64,000 nucleotides of DNA from UMGS1851 sp900555605 (GTDB taxonomy: Bacteria; Bacillota; Clostridia; UBA1212; UBA1255). The translations under genes were made by a program, and so were the position numbers. Where the stretch lies: the NCBI GenBank assembly GCA_902472555.1, contig CABROF010000001.1:110221-174220 (forward strand), written 5' to 3'. Positions 36,092 to 44,374 of this stretch are shown piece after piece (the stretch's first letter is position 1; each line of letters starts with the position of its first letter). The notes beneath the pieces are model-generated. The model ran no database searches. It saw nothing but the letters and a program-made list of their open reading frames with translations, and had not been told where the DNA came from.

Positions 36092-36104
36092 AGGGTCGGT
36101 TCCT
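36092..36104 (+). repeat. GGTVGG repeat copy 2 (1 mismatch)
   Basis: AGGGTCGGTTCCT with perfect ACAGG/CCTGT arms, in the spacer between gerB and the small D-like gene. Confidence 0.7.
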
Positions 36105-36128
36105 GTTTTGCAGAGTTCGTTTTACATA

Positions 36129-37355
36129 TTACGAATGAGATGGCGCAGCCGGCTGCTGCGGCGTCTGTTCAGGCCTGTCAGCCGGCACCCGCTTGATACG
36201 CTTTTTAATCGTACCGACGACATATGTGAGCAGCGGAAATATCAGCTGCGGGAACAAGCAGTAAATCGGAATGGTATTGATTGCCCAATTCAGCATCTGG
36301 ATGTTGGAGTTTGTATTGACGGAGGAAAATACCGCGATCAGTGCTGCGACTGCTCCGCCGATGGCACGGTGGGAAGATAACCCGCAGATTTGCGCTGTAG
36401 CAATATTGGTTGCGTAAAATATCACCGCCATTTTAAAAAACAGCAGAAGTAACAGCGGGAAAGCCACCATGATTTCAATTCGCGTAAAGATATCACCGAT
36501 TTCTACCAGCCGTATCACTTCATATGACGGATATGATAAAATATCCGTAAGCGGGCCTAATACAAGAATATCCCGCAAAATAACAATCAGCAGCAGCCCG
36601 GCACCTAAGAGGATTGCTCCGACGAAATACTTATACAAGCTGTTGGGATTATTCTGACCATTGGGCGCAGCACATAACTGCAGCTGTTTTGACTGCCTGC
36701 CGGAATCCGCAGCGGCAGCATATTTATTTTTGGGAACCGCTTTTTTGCCGTCCTTTACCTGCGGAAGAAACATTGTGAAGATAATCATCTGTCCAAAGGG
36801 CACTACCGTTGCAACATGTATGCCCTGAATGTAATCCATAGGCTCCTGCTGCAAAACAGGCAGTAAATATTCAAAATTCATATCCTTAATTAAAAATATT
36901 GTAATAAGACACACGATTGCTGTAATGATAATACTCAAAATCGCAGCTGAACTGGAAAAAAAGTCCATTCCGTATCTTGCGGCCCAAACACACAATATCA
37001 ACAGCAGAGCAACAATCAAAAACTGCGGTACCCCCATAATCATATCTCCGGCAACAAACTGACTGGTTTCCTTTGCAATCAGACAACATGCCAAAATAAA
37101 ATAAAGCAGATATGCCACAGATATTATTCTTCCGACTATTTTACCAAATACAAGGTCATTAATCTCTATTAAATTTTTACCCGGATACAATGCGCATAGC
37201 TTTACATATAGAAGCGCAAGGACCATTGCAATACCGGCTGCAATCAGAAACACCAGCCACGCCTCATGCTGTACAACATGAAATAAATACATGGGATATA
37301 GTAATGAACCTTGCATAAAACAAGCCATTATAAATAGAAATTGTCTGTTTGACAT
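36129..37355 (-). CDS. spore germination permease GerB-type
   Basis: A 408-residue APC-superfamily spore permease (B subunit) with ten or more membrane helices starting MSNRQFLFIMACFMQGSLL. It is about 40 residues longer than typical because of a hydrophilic loop near 205-250 (KKAVPKNKYAAAADSGRQSK). B subunits of GerA-type receptors sit in the spore inner membrane and form the germinant-binding/transport core. GGAG lies nine bases before the ATG. Third gene of the ger operon. Confidence 0.93.
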   Translation of the reverse strand: MSNRQFLFIMACFMQGSLLYPMYLFHVVQHEAWLVFLIAAGIAMVLALLYVKLCALYPGKNLIEINDLVFGKIVGRIISVAYLLYFILACCLIAKETSQFVAGDMIMGVPQFLIVALLLILCVWAARYGMDFFSSSAAILSIIITAIVCLITIFLIKDMNFEYLLPVLQQEPMDYIQGIHVATVVPFGQMIIFTMFLPQVKDGKKAVPKNKYAAAADSGRQSKQLQLCAAPNGQNNPNSLYKYFVGAILLGAGLLLIVILRDILVLGPLTDILSYPSYEVIRLVEIGDIFTRIEIMVAFPLLLLLFFKMAVIFYATNIATAQICGLSSHRAIGGAVAALIAVFSSVNTNSNIQMLNWAINTIPIYCLFPQLIFPLLTYVVGTIKKRIKRVPADRPEQTPQQPAAPSHS

Positions 37356-37389
37356 AACCGCGACTCCTTTTGAAGTACTCGTGCAAAGC

Positions 37390-37402
37390 AGGTCCCTATC
37401 CT
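37390..37402 (-). repeat. GGTVGG repeat copy 3 (1 mismatch)
   Basis: AGGATAGGGACCT on the minus strand, in the 40-base gerC-gerB spacer and overlapping the last codons/stop of gerC. Confidence 0.65.
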
Positions 37403-38661
37403 TGTATCTGCGTCATCGATTCGATTAAGGAACCGGTACGCACAAGGTTCGCTGTTACCTGTACTTCTATTTTCATATTTTTATATAATTCTTGCCAATT
37501 TTCCCGTAAACCGGTATTCCATTGTTTCGGATAGTGTCTGGATAAATATGCGCTGATTCCGAATATATCGGAGCCCAACTCTCTTGCTTTCTGAAATGCA
37601 TCTAAGATCTCGTCACGAACTTCCTGTTCTGTGTGCGCAGCAATCAGCTTCATGACAGCTTCATCCCGGAGCGGAATATTCTCTGTAAGATGACCGATAG
37701 ATCCGCTTATATCAACCGCAACCTTTGTACGGAGCACAGGCTCCGACCCTTCTGTATCCAATTTAATATCCGTCTTTCCGGTAGCCTTCAAAACCTCAAT
37801 ACTTGCCGTTGTTTCCTCACGGTCCACCGGAATGACAAGTACAGTTGACTGAACCTGATTCATGACCCAGAGAAATCCTCTTGTCTGCTTTTCGTCAAGC
37901 TTTCCGATCATTTTTCCGTCATCAATGACTGCAGACCCTGTAACAAGAAAATGATCCGGACCTTCATTATCGCTTAACGCTTCCTCCGATTTGATAATCG
38001 GAAAGAGCGAAGCCGTGAATGCACTTCTTTCTGCGATTGCATAGTCAAACAAAGTCAATGTCGGAGCCTGGGCCGCCATTCTTTGTACTTCAATCAACTT
38101 TTCAATGTCCTGGGCAGGCAGGGATTCTAATTGAGAATTGATATACAAAATATCGCCTGCCCTGCCTTCGGCAATAACCATTTTTACTAAATATCGTGTC
38201 TCATGATCCCTCAGAAAAAAATCAATATACGGGTTGATACCTTCCTGTGCCAGTTCTTCACCGAAAATAATAATCTTATTATGTGAAATATAAAGCTTTC
38301 GATTTGTCCGGTGTACCGCAGATCGAAGCATTGCAAAGATATCATTACATTCCAGCTCAACGTTCCAATAGGCCGCATCAGCGCTGTTTCCTGCGCTGTC
38401 TGTCCCTCCGGAGTTTCCTCCTTTGACAGAACTTGTGCGGACCACCTGTGCGGTTACCATCAGTCTGCTTTTTTCCGTATTTTCTTTACTTTTTTCATTT
38501 AGATGATCACATTTATCAAGGGCAATGCCTAAAACAATTGCCAGCGAGTCCAGCTCTCTTTGTGCATCGCCGCCCGAACACCCGGCAAACATCGTACACA
38601 TTATAACAAGCAGCATAGACATACACAGCAATCTTATACGTGTTTTATGATATGATTTCAT
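37396..38661 (-). CDS. spore germination lipoprotein GerC-type
   Basis: About 421 residues from ATG at 38661 (GGAGGG upstream). A lipoprotein signal ends in MFAGC (Cys about 28). The mature part is the three-domain GerAC fold: RELDSLAIVLGIALDK, RTNRKLYISHNKIIIFGEELAQEGI, VTGSAVIDDGKMIGKLDEKQTRGFLWV. It is anchored in the spore inner membrane as the C subunit of a germinant receptor. Placed between the A and B genes. Confidence 0.94.
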   Translation of the reverse strand: MKSYHKTRIRLLCMSMLLVIMCTMFAGCSGGDAQRELDSLAIVLGIALDKCDHLNEKSKENTEKSRLMVTAQVVRTSSVKGGNSGGTDSAGNSADAAYWNVELECNDIFAMLRSAVHRTNRKLYISHNKIIIFGEELAQEGINPYIDFFLRDHETRYLVKMVIAEGRAGDILYINSQLESLPAQDIEKLIEVQRMAAQAPTLTLFDYAIAERSAFTASLFPIIKSEEALSDNEGPDHFLVTGSAVIDDGKMIGKLDEKQTRGFLWVMNQVQSTVLVIPVDREETTASIEVLKATGKTDIKLDTEGSEPVLRTKVAVDISGSIGHLTENIPLRDEAVMKLIAAHTEQEVRDEILDAFQKARELGSDIFGISAYLSRHYPKQWNTGLRENWQELYKNMKIEVQVTANLVRTGSLIESMTQIQG

Positions 38662-38703
38662 GATTCTGAGCCCTCCAGACATTCTGCGCATTCTGAAATT
38701 ATT

Positions 38704-40632
38704 TTAAGCCGGCGGAATTTTGCTGTTTTCTCTGATCTCATCTTGTGCCGCCATTTTGGACGGTCTCCGGTGCATCAGCCATAACGGTGCCCGGACCATA
38801 GAATCCTTCAAATCGCTTGTGTCAACCGGCAATAAGGGAGACAAATATGCATATCCGAAGGACCTGAGGGCCGTTGTATGCAGCAGCAGGCCAATAATTC
38901 CGATGGTAATGCCAACACCGCCCAATAAGCCTGATAATATCAAAAAAATCCACCGCAGCAGGACCTCCTGTTCATTGGCGGAGGATACAACAAAACCGGA
39001 AACTGCAGTAAGCGCAACCACGATAACAAGCGGCGCGCCTACAAGCCCGGCCGACACTGCAGCCTCCCCCATAACTAAAGCGCCTACAATACTAATCGTT
39101 TGTCCGATAGGCTTGGGAAGCCGCAGCCCCGCCTCTTTCAATATTTCAAAAATCAGCAAAAATACAACAGTTTCGATTAGCGCTGTAAATGGCACGCCTT
39201 CCCTGGCCGCTGCCATAGTAAAAAGCAGAGAGGTCGGAATCAATTCCTGATGGAATGTAGTCAGCGCTACATACAGGCTCGGCGCAAGAACCGATATAAA
39301 AAAGGAAATGAAACGGAATATACGGATGAGAGACGAATATGCGGATCTTCCGTAATAATCTTCTGCAGCCTGAAATGCCTCTAAAAATAAATAAGGCGCA
39401 GTCAGTACAAAAGGGGTGCCATCCACGATAATTCCGATCCGCCCCTCCAATATTTTTGCGGCTAAGACATCCGGTTTTTCCGTATGACCGAGAGTGGCAA
39501 AAATAGACAGCGGCGCATCTTCAATGAATTGTTCTATATAGCCTGATTCCAATATTGCATCCGTATTGATCGCCTGTAAGCGCCGTTTTGCTTCATCAAT
39601 CAGCTTCTGATTGGCCAGGCCCTTAATATATACGATATTTACCAGTGTCTTTGTTTTTTGGCCAATCCGCATATTTTCAAAGGTTAATGCCGGATTTCGG
39701 ATTTTACGCCGGATCATTGCCGTATTGGATCTAAGATTTTCATTAAAGCTTTCTTTGGGGCCGCGTACTACAACTTCCGTGCTCGACTCGTTGATTGACC
39801 GAATTTCATATCCTTTTGAACTAATGATAATGCCTGTCGTACAGCCGTCAAGAAGCAGGACCGTATCTCCCATCAGACAGCCTTCAACCACCTGATTCAT
39901 GTCCGCCGCTTCCTCAATATCTCCGACTGACAAAAGTAATTCCTTTAAAATCCTGATATTTGCATTATCATGGGCGGCTTCGTCCGGTTCCGTATTTTCC
40001 TCCGCCTTCGCGCCGTCCTTTTCTCCGATAAACAGGTCCCCACCTTGACTATCTGGATCATCAGCAAAGTTCCTACCCTGTTTTTTTTCTTTCCCTTTGT
40101 TCCGTCTGTTTCGTCTTTCTCGTCTGCTCTGCTGAAGGTATTTTACGTTTCTCTCCGGTTCAGCCTCTTCGCCCGCCTCCGCCTCGTCGTCCATTTCTGT
40201 TTTTTTTTCACATGAACCATTGAAAAGTGTACGACCATACATCAGGGGCTGGATGATATCATTATTGATCACATCGCTGTCCGCCAGGCCATCTACAAAA
40301 ATCAGCAGCACCTTTTGCGGCTCCGATGATATTTTCTGTTGGTTCGCCCTCTGTTCAAACAGGGCCCCACCCTGATTGCGGCTCTGACTCTTGAGATTGT
40401 TTCTCAGGTCAAACTGAAATTCACGGAATCTTACATCTGTTGTGTCTTTGAATAAGTTTTTTAGGTATGTGCGGTTTTGATTGATATTAGCAGAAATTTT
40501 CCCCAAGCCTTCTATTTCACCGTAGCTGCCGTATGGAGCCGAATTCTGTGCGGCAGCTCCTTCTGCGCCGGAAGCGGAAGACTGCTTTCTATATTGTCTG
40601 TATTTTATTTTGCTTACAAGGTAGTCCAGCAT
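38704..40632 (-). CDS. spore germination protein GerA-type with long hydrophilic insert
   Basis: About 642 residues from ATG at 40632, against roughly 480-540 in the family. A weak AAGTGA precedes the start; the longer reading to 40842 runs into the hisH terminator and is rejected. The N-terminal soluble domain (LKNLFKDTTDVRFREF, VLLIFVDGLAD) is split by about 100 hydrophilic residues (about 140-230) with acidic runs and Arg/Lys-rich repeats. The C terminus has five or six membrane helices (RIGIIVDGTPFVLTAPYLF, TTFHQELIPTSLL). It is the A subunit of a germinant receptor. Three GGTVGG repeat copies lie inside the N-terminal third. Confidence 0.92.
   Translation of the reverse strand: MLDYLVSKIKYRQYRKQSSASGAEGAAAQNSAPYGSYGEIEGLGKISANINQNRTYLKNLFKDTTDVRFREFQFDLRNNLKSQSRNQGGALFEQRANQQKISSEPQKVLLIFVDGLADSDVINNDIIQPLMYGRTLFNGSCEKKTEMDDEAEAGEEAEPERNVKYLQQSRRERRNRRNKGKEKKQGRNFADDPDSQGGDLFIGEKDGAKAEENTEPDEAAHDNANIRILKELLLSVGDIEEAADMNQVVEGCLMGDTVLLLDGCTTGIIISSKGYEIRSINESSTEVVVRGPKESFNENLRSNTAMIRRKIRNPALTFENMRIGQKTKTLVNIVYIKGLANQKLIDEAKRRLQAINTDAILESGYIEQFIEDAPLSIFATLGHTEKPDVLAAKILEGRIGIIVDGTPFVLTAPYLFLEAFQAAEDYYGRSAYSSLIRIFRFISFFISVLAPSLYVALTTFHQELIPTSLLFTMAAAREGVPFTALIETVVFLLIFEILKEAGLRLPKPIGQTISIVGALVMGEAAVSAGLVGAPLVIVVALTAVSGFVVSSANEQEVLLRWIFLILSGLLGGVGITIGIIGLLLHTTALRSFGYAYLSPLLPVDTSDLKDSMVRAPLWLMHRRPSKMAAQDEIRENSKIPPA
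40034..40046 (-). repeat. GGTVGG repeat copy 4 (1 mismatch) in gerA
   Basis: AAGGTGGGGACCT followed by GTTT, read in frame as Gln-Gly-Gly-Asp-Leu-Phe inside the hydrophilic insert. Confidence 0.65.
40067..40079 (-). repeat. GGTVGG repeat copy 5 (exact core) in gerA
   Basis: AGGGTAGGAACTT, read in frame as Gln-Gly-Arg-Asn-Phe inside the hydrophilic insert. Confidence 0.75.
40361..40373 (-). repeat. GGTVGG repeat copy 6 (exact core) in gerA
   Basis: AGGGTGGGGCCCT followed by GTTTGAACAG, in frame as Gln-Gly-Gly-Ala-Leu-Phe-Glu-Gln. Confidence 0.75.
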
Positions 40633-40737
40633 GGATGTTTCACTTCTTTCGATAAAAATAATACAAACAGAAACAGCACTGATATAAATCGTGCTTATTT
40701 TTACCGAATTCGCTTGATTTATGAAACATACGCTGTT

Positions 40738-40772
40738 GTAAAAAAAGGAAACCCTTAAAAAAACGGATTTCC
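40738..40772 (-). terminator. terminator after hisH
   Basis: On the minus strand GGAAATCC/GGGTTTCC arms (one wobble pair) followed by TTTTTTTAC, about 50 bases after the hisH stop and before gerA. It ends the purine-region transcript. Confidence 0.75.
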
Positions 40773-40822
40773 TCTTAAAATAAGTCACATCAAATAAATC
40801 AGAATCTTTATATGAATCAATT

Positions 40823-41461
40823 TCAGCAGGTCTGATCTGCAAATTTTTTTAAAATGTAAAGTCCGACCCTTCCGCTTTTTTCCGGATGAAACTGACAGGC
40901 AAAAATTTGCTTTTGGGCAACAGCGGAATGAAACGAAACACCGTAGTCCGTATAGGACGCAACGATATTTTCATCCTGCGAGCGCAGATAATAGGAATGA
41001 ACAAAATAGACATAAGCATTTTCCATATCTTCCAGCAGACTGCCGGCTTTTGTTCTCTCGAGGGAATTCCAGCCTACATGCGGGACCTTCAGCCCCGGCA
41101 TCTCAGGGAAGCGTACAATCGTGCCCTTAAAAATGCCCAGCCCGCTGACTCCCGGACTTTCCTCACTCTGTTCAAACAACAGCTGCAGCCCCAAGCAAAT
41201 CCCCATAAACGGACGGCCGCATGAAATGACATCATAGATCGTGTTCACCAAATTCCGGCTCACCTGCCGTCCGCTACACAGGACCCGACCCTGGATTGCA
41301 TCCATTGCCTCTCCGAAAGATCCTACCCCTGGCAGAATTACCCGGTCTGCAGACAAGATCTCATCCCGATCTCTGGTAATAACGCAATTTACATGCAAGG
41401 CATGCAAGGCATTTTTAACACTTAACAAATTTCCGGCCCCATAATCGATTACTGCAACCAT
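40823..41461 (-). CDS. hisH: imidazole glycerol phosphate synthase glutaminase subunit, with apparent insertion
   Basis: A 212-residue class I glutamine amidotransferase that feeds ammonia to HisF in histidine synthesis. The nucleophile is in MGICLGLQLLFEQS (Cys about 89), and the His/Glu of the triad in CQFHPEKSG. No hisF or other his gene is in the window; it is the last gene of a purine operon. Between PGVGSFGEAMDAI and the NLVNTI helix there are about ten extra residues (GRVLCSGRQVSR region) compared with Thermotoga HisH as I remember it, and a GGTVGG repeat encodes part of them. Another copy provides its Shine-Dalgarno region. Confidence 0.92.
   Translation of the reverse strand: MVAVIDYGAGNLLSVKNALHALHVNCVITRDRDEILSADRVILPGVGSFGEAMDAIQGRVLCSGRQVSRNLVNTIYDVISCGRPFMGICLGLQLLFEQSEESPGVSGLGIFKGTIVRFPEMPGLKVPHVGWNSLERTKAGSLLEDMENAYVYFVHSYYLRSQDENIVASYTDYGVSFHSAVAQKQIFACQFHPEKSGRVGLYILKKFADQTC
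40858..40870 (-). repeat. GGTVGG repeat copy 7 (1 mismatch) in hisH
   Basis: AGGGTCGGACTTT, coding for Gly-Arg-Val-Gly-Leu right after the HPEKS motif; a position where families have similar residues, so possibly chance. Confidence 0.4.
41280..41292 (-). repeat. GGTVGG repeat copy 8 (exact core) in hisH
   Basis: AGGGTCGGGTCCT followed by GTG, in frame as Gln-Gly-Arg-Val-Leu within the apparent ten-residue insertion. Confidence 0.75.
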
Positions 41462-41468
41462 GGCAAAC

Positions 41469-41481
41469 AGGCTCCCACCCT
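41469..41481 (-). repeat. GGTVGG repeat copy 9 (exact core) at hisH start
   Basis: AGGGTGGGAGCCT followed by GTTT, ending eight bases before the hisH ATG; its GGGAG is the best Shine-Dalgarno for hisH. Confidence 0.75.
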
Positions 41482-41485
41482 TTCA

Positions 41486-42760
41486 TTACTCCTTTATAAT
41501 CGCATCCTCGCGTTTCGGGCCGTTCGTCACGATGGTCACCGGCACTTCCAGCTCTTTTTCAATAAACTCAATATATTTTCTGCAGTTTACCGGCAGCTCG
41601 GAATAGGTGCGAATTCCGCGGATATCACATTTCCAGCCGGGCAGAGAAACCAAAACCGGTTTTGCTTGCTCCAGTTTTGCGTTCACAGGAAAATGCTTTG
41701 TCACTGCACCGTCGATTTCATACCCTACACAGACCTTTAGCTCATCCAAATATCCAAGCGCATCCAGAACCGTCAATGCCGCTTCTGTCGCGCCCTGTAC
41801 ACGGCAGCCGTAACGGGAAGCCACGGCATCAAACCAGCCCATACGTCTCGGCCGTCCCGTAGTCGCGCCGTATTCTCCTGCATCGCCGCCGTTGCGACGC
41901 ATAATCTCCGCTTCTTCACCAAATATCTCACTGACAAACGGTCCTGCACCCACTGCGCTGGAATAAGCCTTTACAACAGCGGTAATCCGCTGTATCTGGT
42001 GCGGCGCCACGCCAGCCCCGATCGTACCAAATCCCGCAACAGTATGCGAAGAGGTGGTAAAAGGATAAATTCCGAAATCAGGATCCTTCAAAGAACCGAG
42101 CTGTCCTTCCAGTAAAATGTTTTTACCGGCAGCTACAGCCTCTCGGACCACTTCAAAGGTATTGCACACATAAGGCGCAATTTGCTCCCGATATCTCATC
42201 AGAGTCGCAAAAACCTCCTCCAAAGATAATTCCGGTTTATGATAAAGATGCTTCAGCAGCACATTTTTCACTTCGAGGATCCCGGTCAAGCGTTCCTTCA
42301 GACGTTCAGGGTAAAACAATTCGCATACCGGAATTCCGATTTTAGCGTATTTGTCTGAATAAAATGGTGCAATTCCAGATTTGGTTGAGCCAAACTGGCG
42401 GCCTGCCAGACGTTCCTCCTCATATTGGTCAAACAAAATATGATAGGGCATGACGATCTGCGCCCGTTCGGAAATCAGAATCTTCGGACAAATTCCCTTT
42501 TCCTTCAAATTGTTCATTTCCTTAACGAACATGTCAACATTCAAAGCCACACCATTGCCGATAATATTTGTCGTATGGCTGTAAAACACACCGGAAGGCA
42601 GTAAATGCAGTGCAAATTTTCCCCGGTCGATAATAATTGTATGTCCGGCATTTGCGCCGCCCTGAAAGCGGATAACCATATCCGATTCCGCCGCATACAT
42701 GTCCGTAATTTTACCCTTTCCCTCATCGCCCCAATTGGCGCCGACAATTGCTCTAATCAT
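41486..42760 (-). CDS. purA: adenylosuccinate synthetase
   Basis: A 424-residue enzyme joining IMP and aspartate with GTP on the way to AMP. The GTP loop GANWGDEGKGK is at 7-17. Further motifs are FQGGANAGHTI, GSTKSGIAPFYSDKYAK, GTFEV-like CNTFEVVREAV, TTGRPRRMGWFD and the C-terminal KYIEFIEKELEVPVTIVTNGPKREDAI. ATG at 42760 has GGAGG upstream. It sits between purB and hisH. Length is standard. Confidence 0.96.
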   Translation of the reverse strand: MIRAIVGANWGDEGKGKITDMYAAESDMVIRFQGGANAGHTIIIDRGKFALHLLPSGVFYSHTTNIIGNGVALNVDMFVKEMNNLKEKGICPKILISERAQIVMPYHILFDQYEEERLAGRQFGSTKSGIAPFYSDKYAKIGIPVCELFYPERLKERLTGILEVKNVLLKHLYHKPELSLEEVFATLMRYREQIAPYVCNTFEVVREAVAAGKNILLEGQLGSLKDPDFGIYPFTTSSHTVAGFGTIGAGVAPHQIQRITAVVKAYSSAVGAGPFVSEIFGEEAEIMRRNGGDAGEYGATTGRPRRMGWFDAVASRYGCRVQGATEAALTVLDALGYLDELKVCVGYEIDGAVTKHFPVNAKLEQAKPVLVSLPGWKCDIRGIRTYSELPVNCRKYIEFIEKELEVPVTIVTNGPKREDAIIKE

Positions 42761-42888
42761 AACATCCTCCATAACCTGCGCTATGCGATTTCAGTCGCTG
42801 CATGCCGCGCGTATTTGTCACTGCTGCGGAAAGCCGCTCCGCAGAAAATTCCCCTTGGTGATACCATCCATAAATCTACAGCCGCCGG

Positions 42889-44319
42889 TCATACGTTGAG
42901 TTCTGCCTGCATGCCGAGCACTTTGGCATGGCTGGACAAAATCGTTTCTCTCACCCACTCCACATACTCCTCGGTCTGCTCCGCAGCTCTGCCGGTATAG
43001 TGCTCTGCCTGTAAAATATCAGCGGCCATTTCTTCACTCAATCCGAATGCCGCATCAGCCGTCATTCTTTGAATCAGATCATTTTCCAAGCCCTCTTCTT
43101 TCACCTGCTTGGCTGCCGCCATAGAATATAGGCGGATCTTTTCATGGAGCTCCTGCCGGTCCCCCCCCCGCAGAACCGCATCCATTAGAATATTTTCCGT
43201 TGCCATGAACGGCAGCTCCTTCTGAATATGGGAGGCAATCACCTTCGGATATACCACCAGACCATCTGCAACGTTCAGGTAGAGGTTTAAAATGGCATCC
43301 GCGGCGAGAAATGCTTCGGGTATACTGATCCGTTTATTGGCAGAATCGTCCAGCGTACGCTCAAACCATTGCTCGGAGGCGGTCAGGGCCGGATTCAGCG
43401 CATCAATCATTACATACCGGGACAAGGAGGCAATTCGTTCGCTGCGCATGGGATTGCGCTTATATGCCATGGCAGAGGAACCGATCTGCGTTTTTTCAAA
43501 CGGCTCTTCAATCTCTTTCAGGTTCTGCAGCAGACGGATATCATTGCTGAACTTATGCGCAGATTGCGCGACACCGCTCAGCACATTTAAAATTTGGCTG
43601 TCCAGTTTACGCGGATAGGTCTGTCCGGTTACGGCAAAAACAGTCGGATAAGACATTTTCTTCGCCACCAGCCGATCCAGCGCTTTTACCTTTTCATGAT
43701 CTCCGCGGAACAGTTCCAAAAAACTGGCCTGCGTACCGGTAGTTCCCTTGGCGCCCCGCAGTTTTTTCTTTGCAAGCTGCGCTTCAATTTCTTCCAGGTC
43801 CATCACCAGATCCTGCATCCACAGCGTTGCCCGTTTTCCCACAGTGGTCAGCTGGGCAGGCTGATAATGCGTATATCCCAAAGTGGGCAGCGCTTGATAC
43901 CGTTCGGCAAAATCAGCAAGCACATTCAGCACGTTCACAAGCTTGTCGCGGATCAGCTCCAGGGCTTCATGCATAATAATGATATCCGTGTTATCGCCGA
44001 CATAGCAGGAGGTTGCGCCGGAGTGAATAATCGGTTTTGCCAGCGGACACTGCTGGCCATATGCGTACACATGCGACATTACATCGTGCCGGACTGCTCG
44101 TTCTCTTTCTTCCGCCACCTCATAATTGATGTCGTCTGCATGTGCTTTCAGTTCTGCAATCTGTGCCTCCGTAATGGGAAGTCCCAGTTCTTTTTCACTC
44201 TCAGCCAAAGCAATCCACAGTCTGCGCCATGTCCGGAATTTTTTGTCCGGTGAAAATAAAAACTGCATTTCCTTGCTGGCATATCTGGAATTCAGCGGAC
44301 TTTCATAGCTGTCTTTCAT
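42889..44319 (-). CDS. purB: adenylosuccinate lyase
   Basis: A 476-residue fumarase/aspartase-superfamily enzyme acting on SAICAR and adenylosuccinate. The signature SSAMAYKRNPMRSERIASL holds the catalytic serine loop (about 277), GATSCYVGDNTD and THYQPAQLTTVGKR are present. GGAGGTT precedes the ATG. A 128-base spacer to purA holds a CTGCGGA/TCCGCAG hairpin of unclear role. Confidence 0.96.
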   Translation of the reverse strand: MKDSYESPLNSRYASKEMQFLFSPDKKFRTWRRLWIALAESEKELGLPITEAQIAELKAHADDINYEVAEERERAVRHDVMSHVYAYGQQCPLAKPIIHSGATSCYVGDNTDIIIMHEALELIRDKLVNVLNVLADFAERYQALPTLGYTHYQPAQLTTVGKRATLWMQDLVMDLEEIEAQLAKKKLRGAKGTTGTQASFLELFRGDHEKVKALDRLVAKKMSYPTVFAVTGQTYPRKLDSQILNVLSGVAQSAHKFSNDIRLLQNLKEIEEPFEKTQIGSSAMAYKRNPMRSERIASLSRYVMIDALNPALTASEQWFERTLDDSANKRISIPEAFLAADAILNLYLNVADGLVVYPKVIASHIQKELPFMATENILMDAVLRGGDRQELHEKIRLYSMAAAKQVKEEGLENDLIQRMTADAAFGLSEEMAADILQAEHYTGRAAEQTEEYVEWVRETILSSHAKVLGMQAELNV

Positions 44320-44374
44320 AAATAACCTCCAATAAGCTCCATTTTAAAATGTACGCATTCAAGTTCTGCAGAAT

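Noticed and set aside
41315..41330. A further repeat-like site in hisH (GGGGTAGGATCTTTC).
   Set aside because: It encodes the conserved PGVGSFG motif of HisH and departs from the core, so chance is sufficient.
42831..42851. CTGCGGA/TCCGCAG hairpin in the purA-purB spacer.
   Set aside because: Seven base pairs with no T-run on the coding strand; too little to call a terminator or attenuator.
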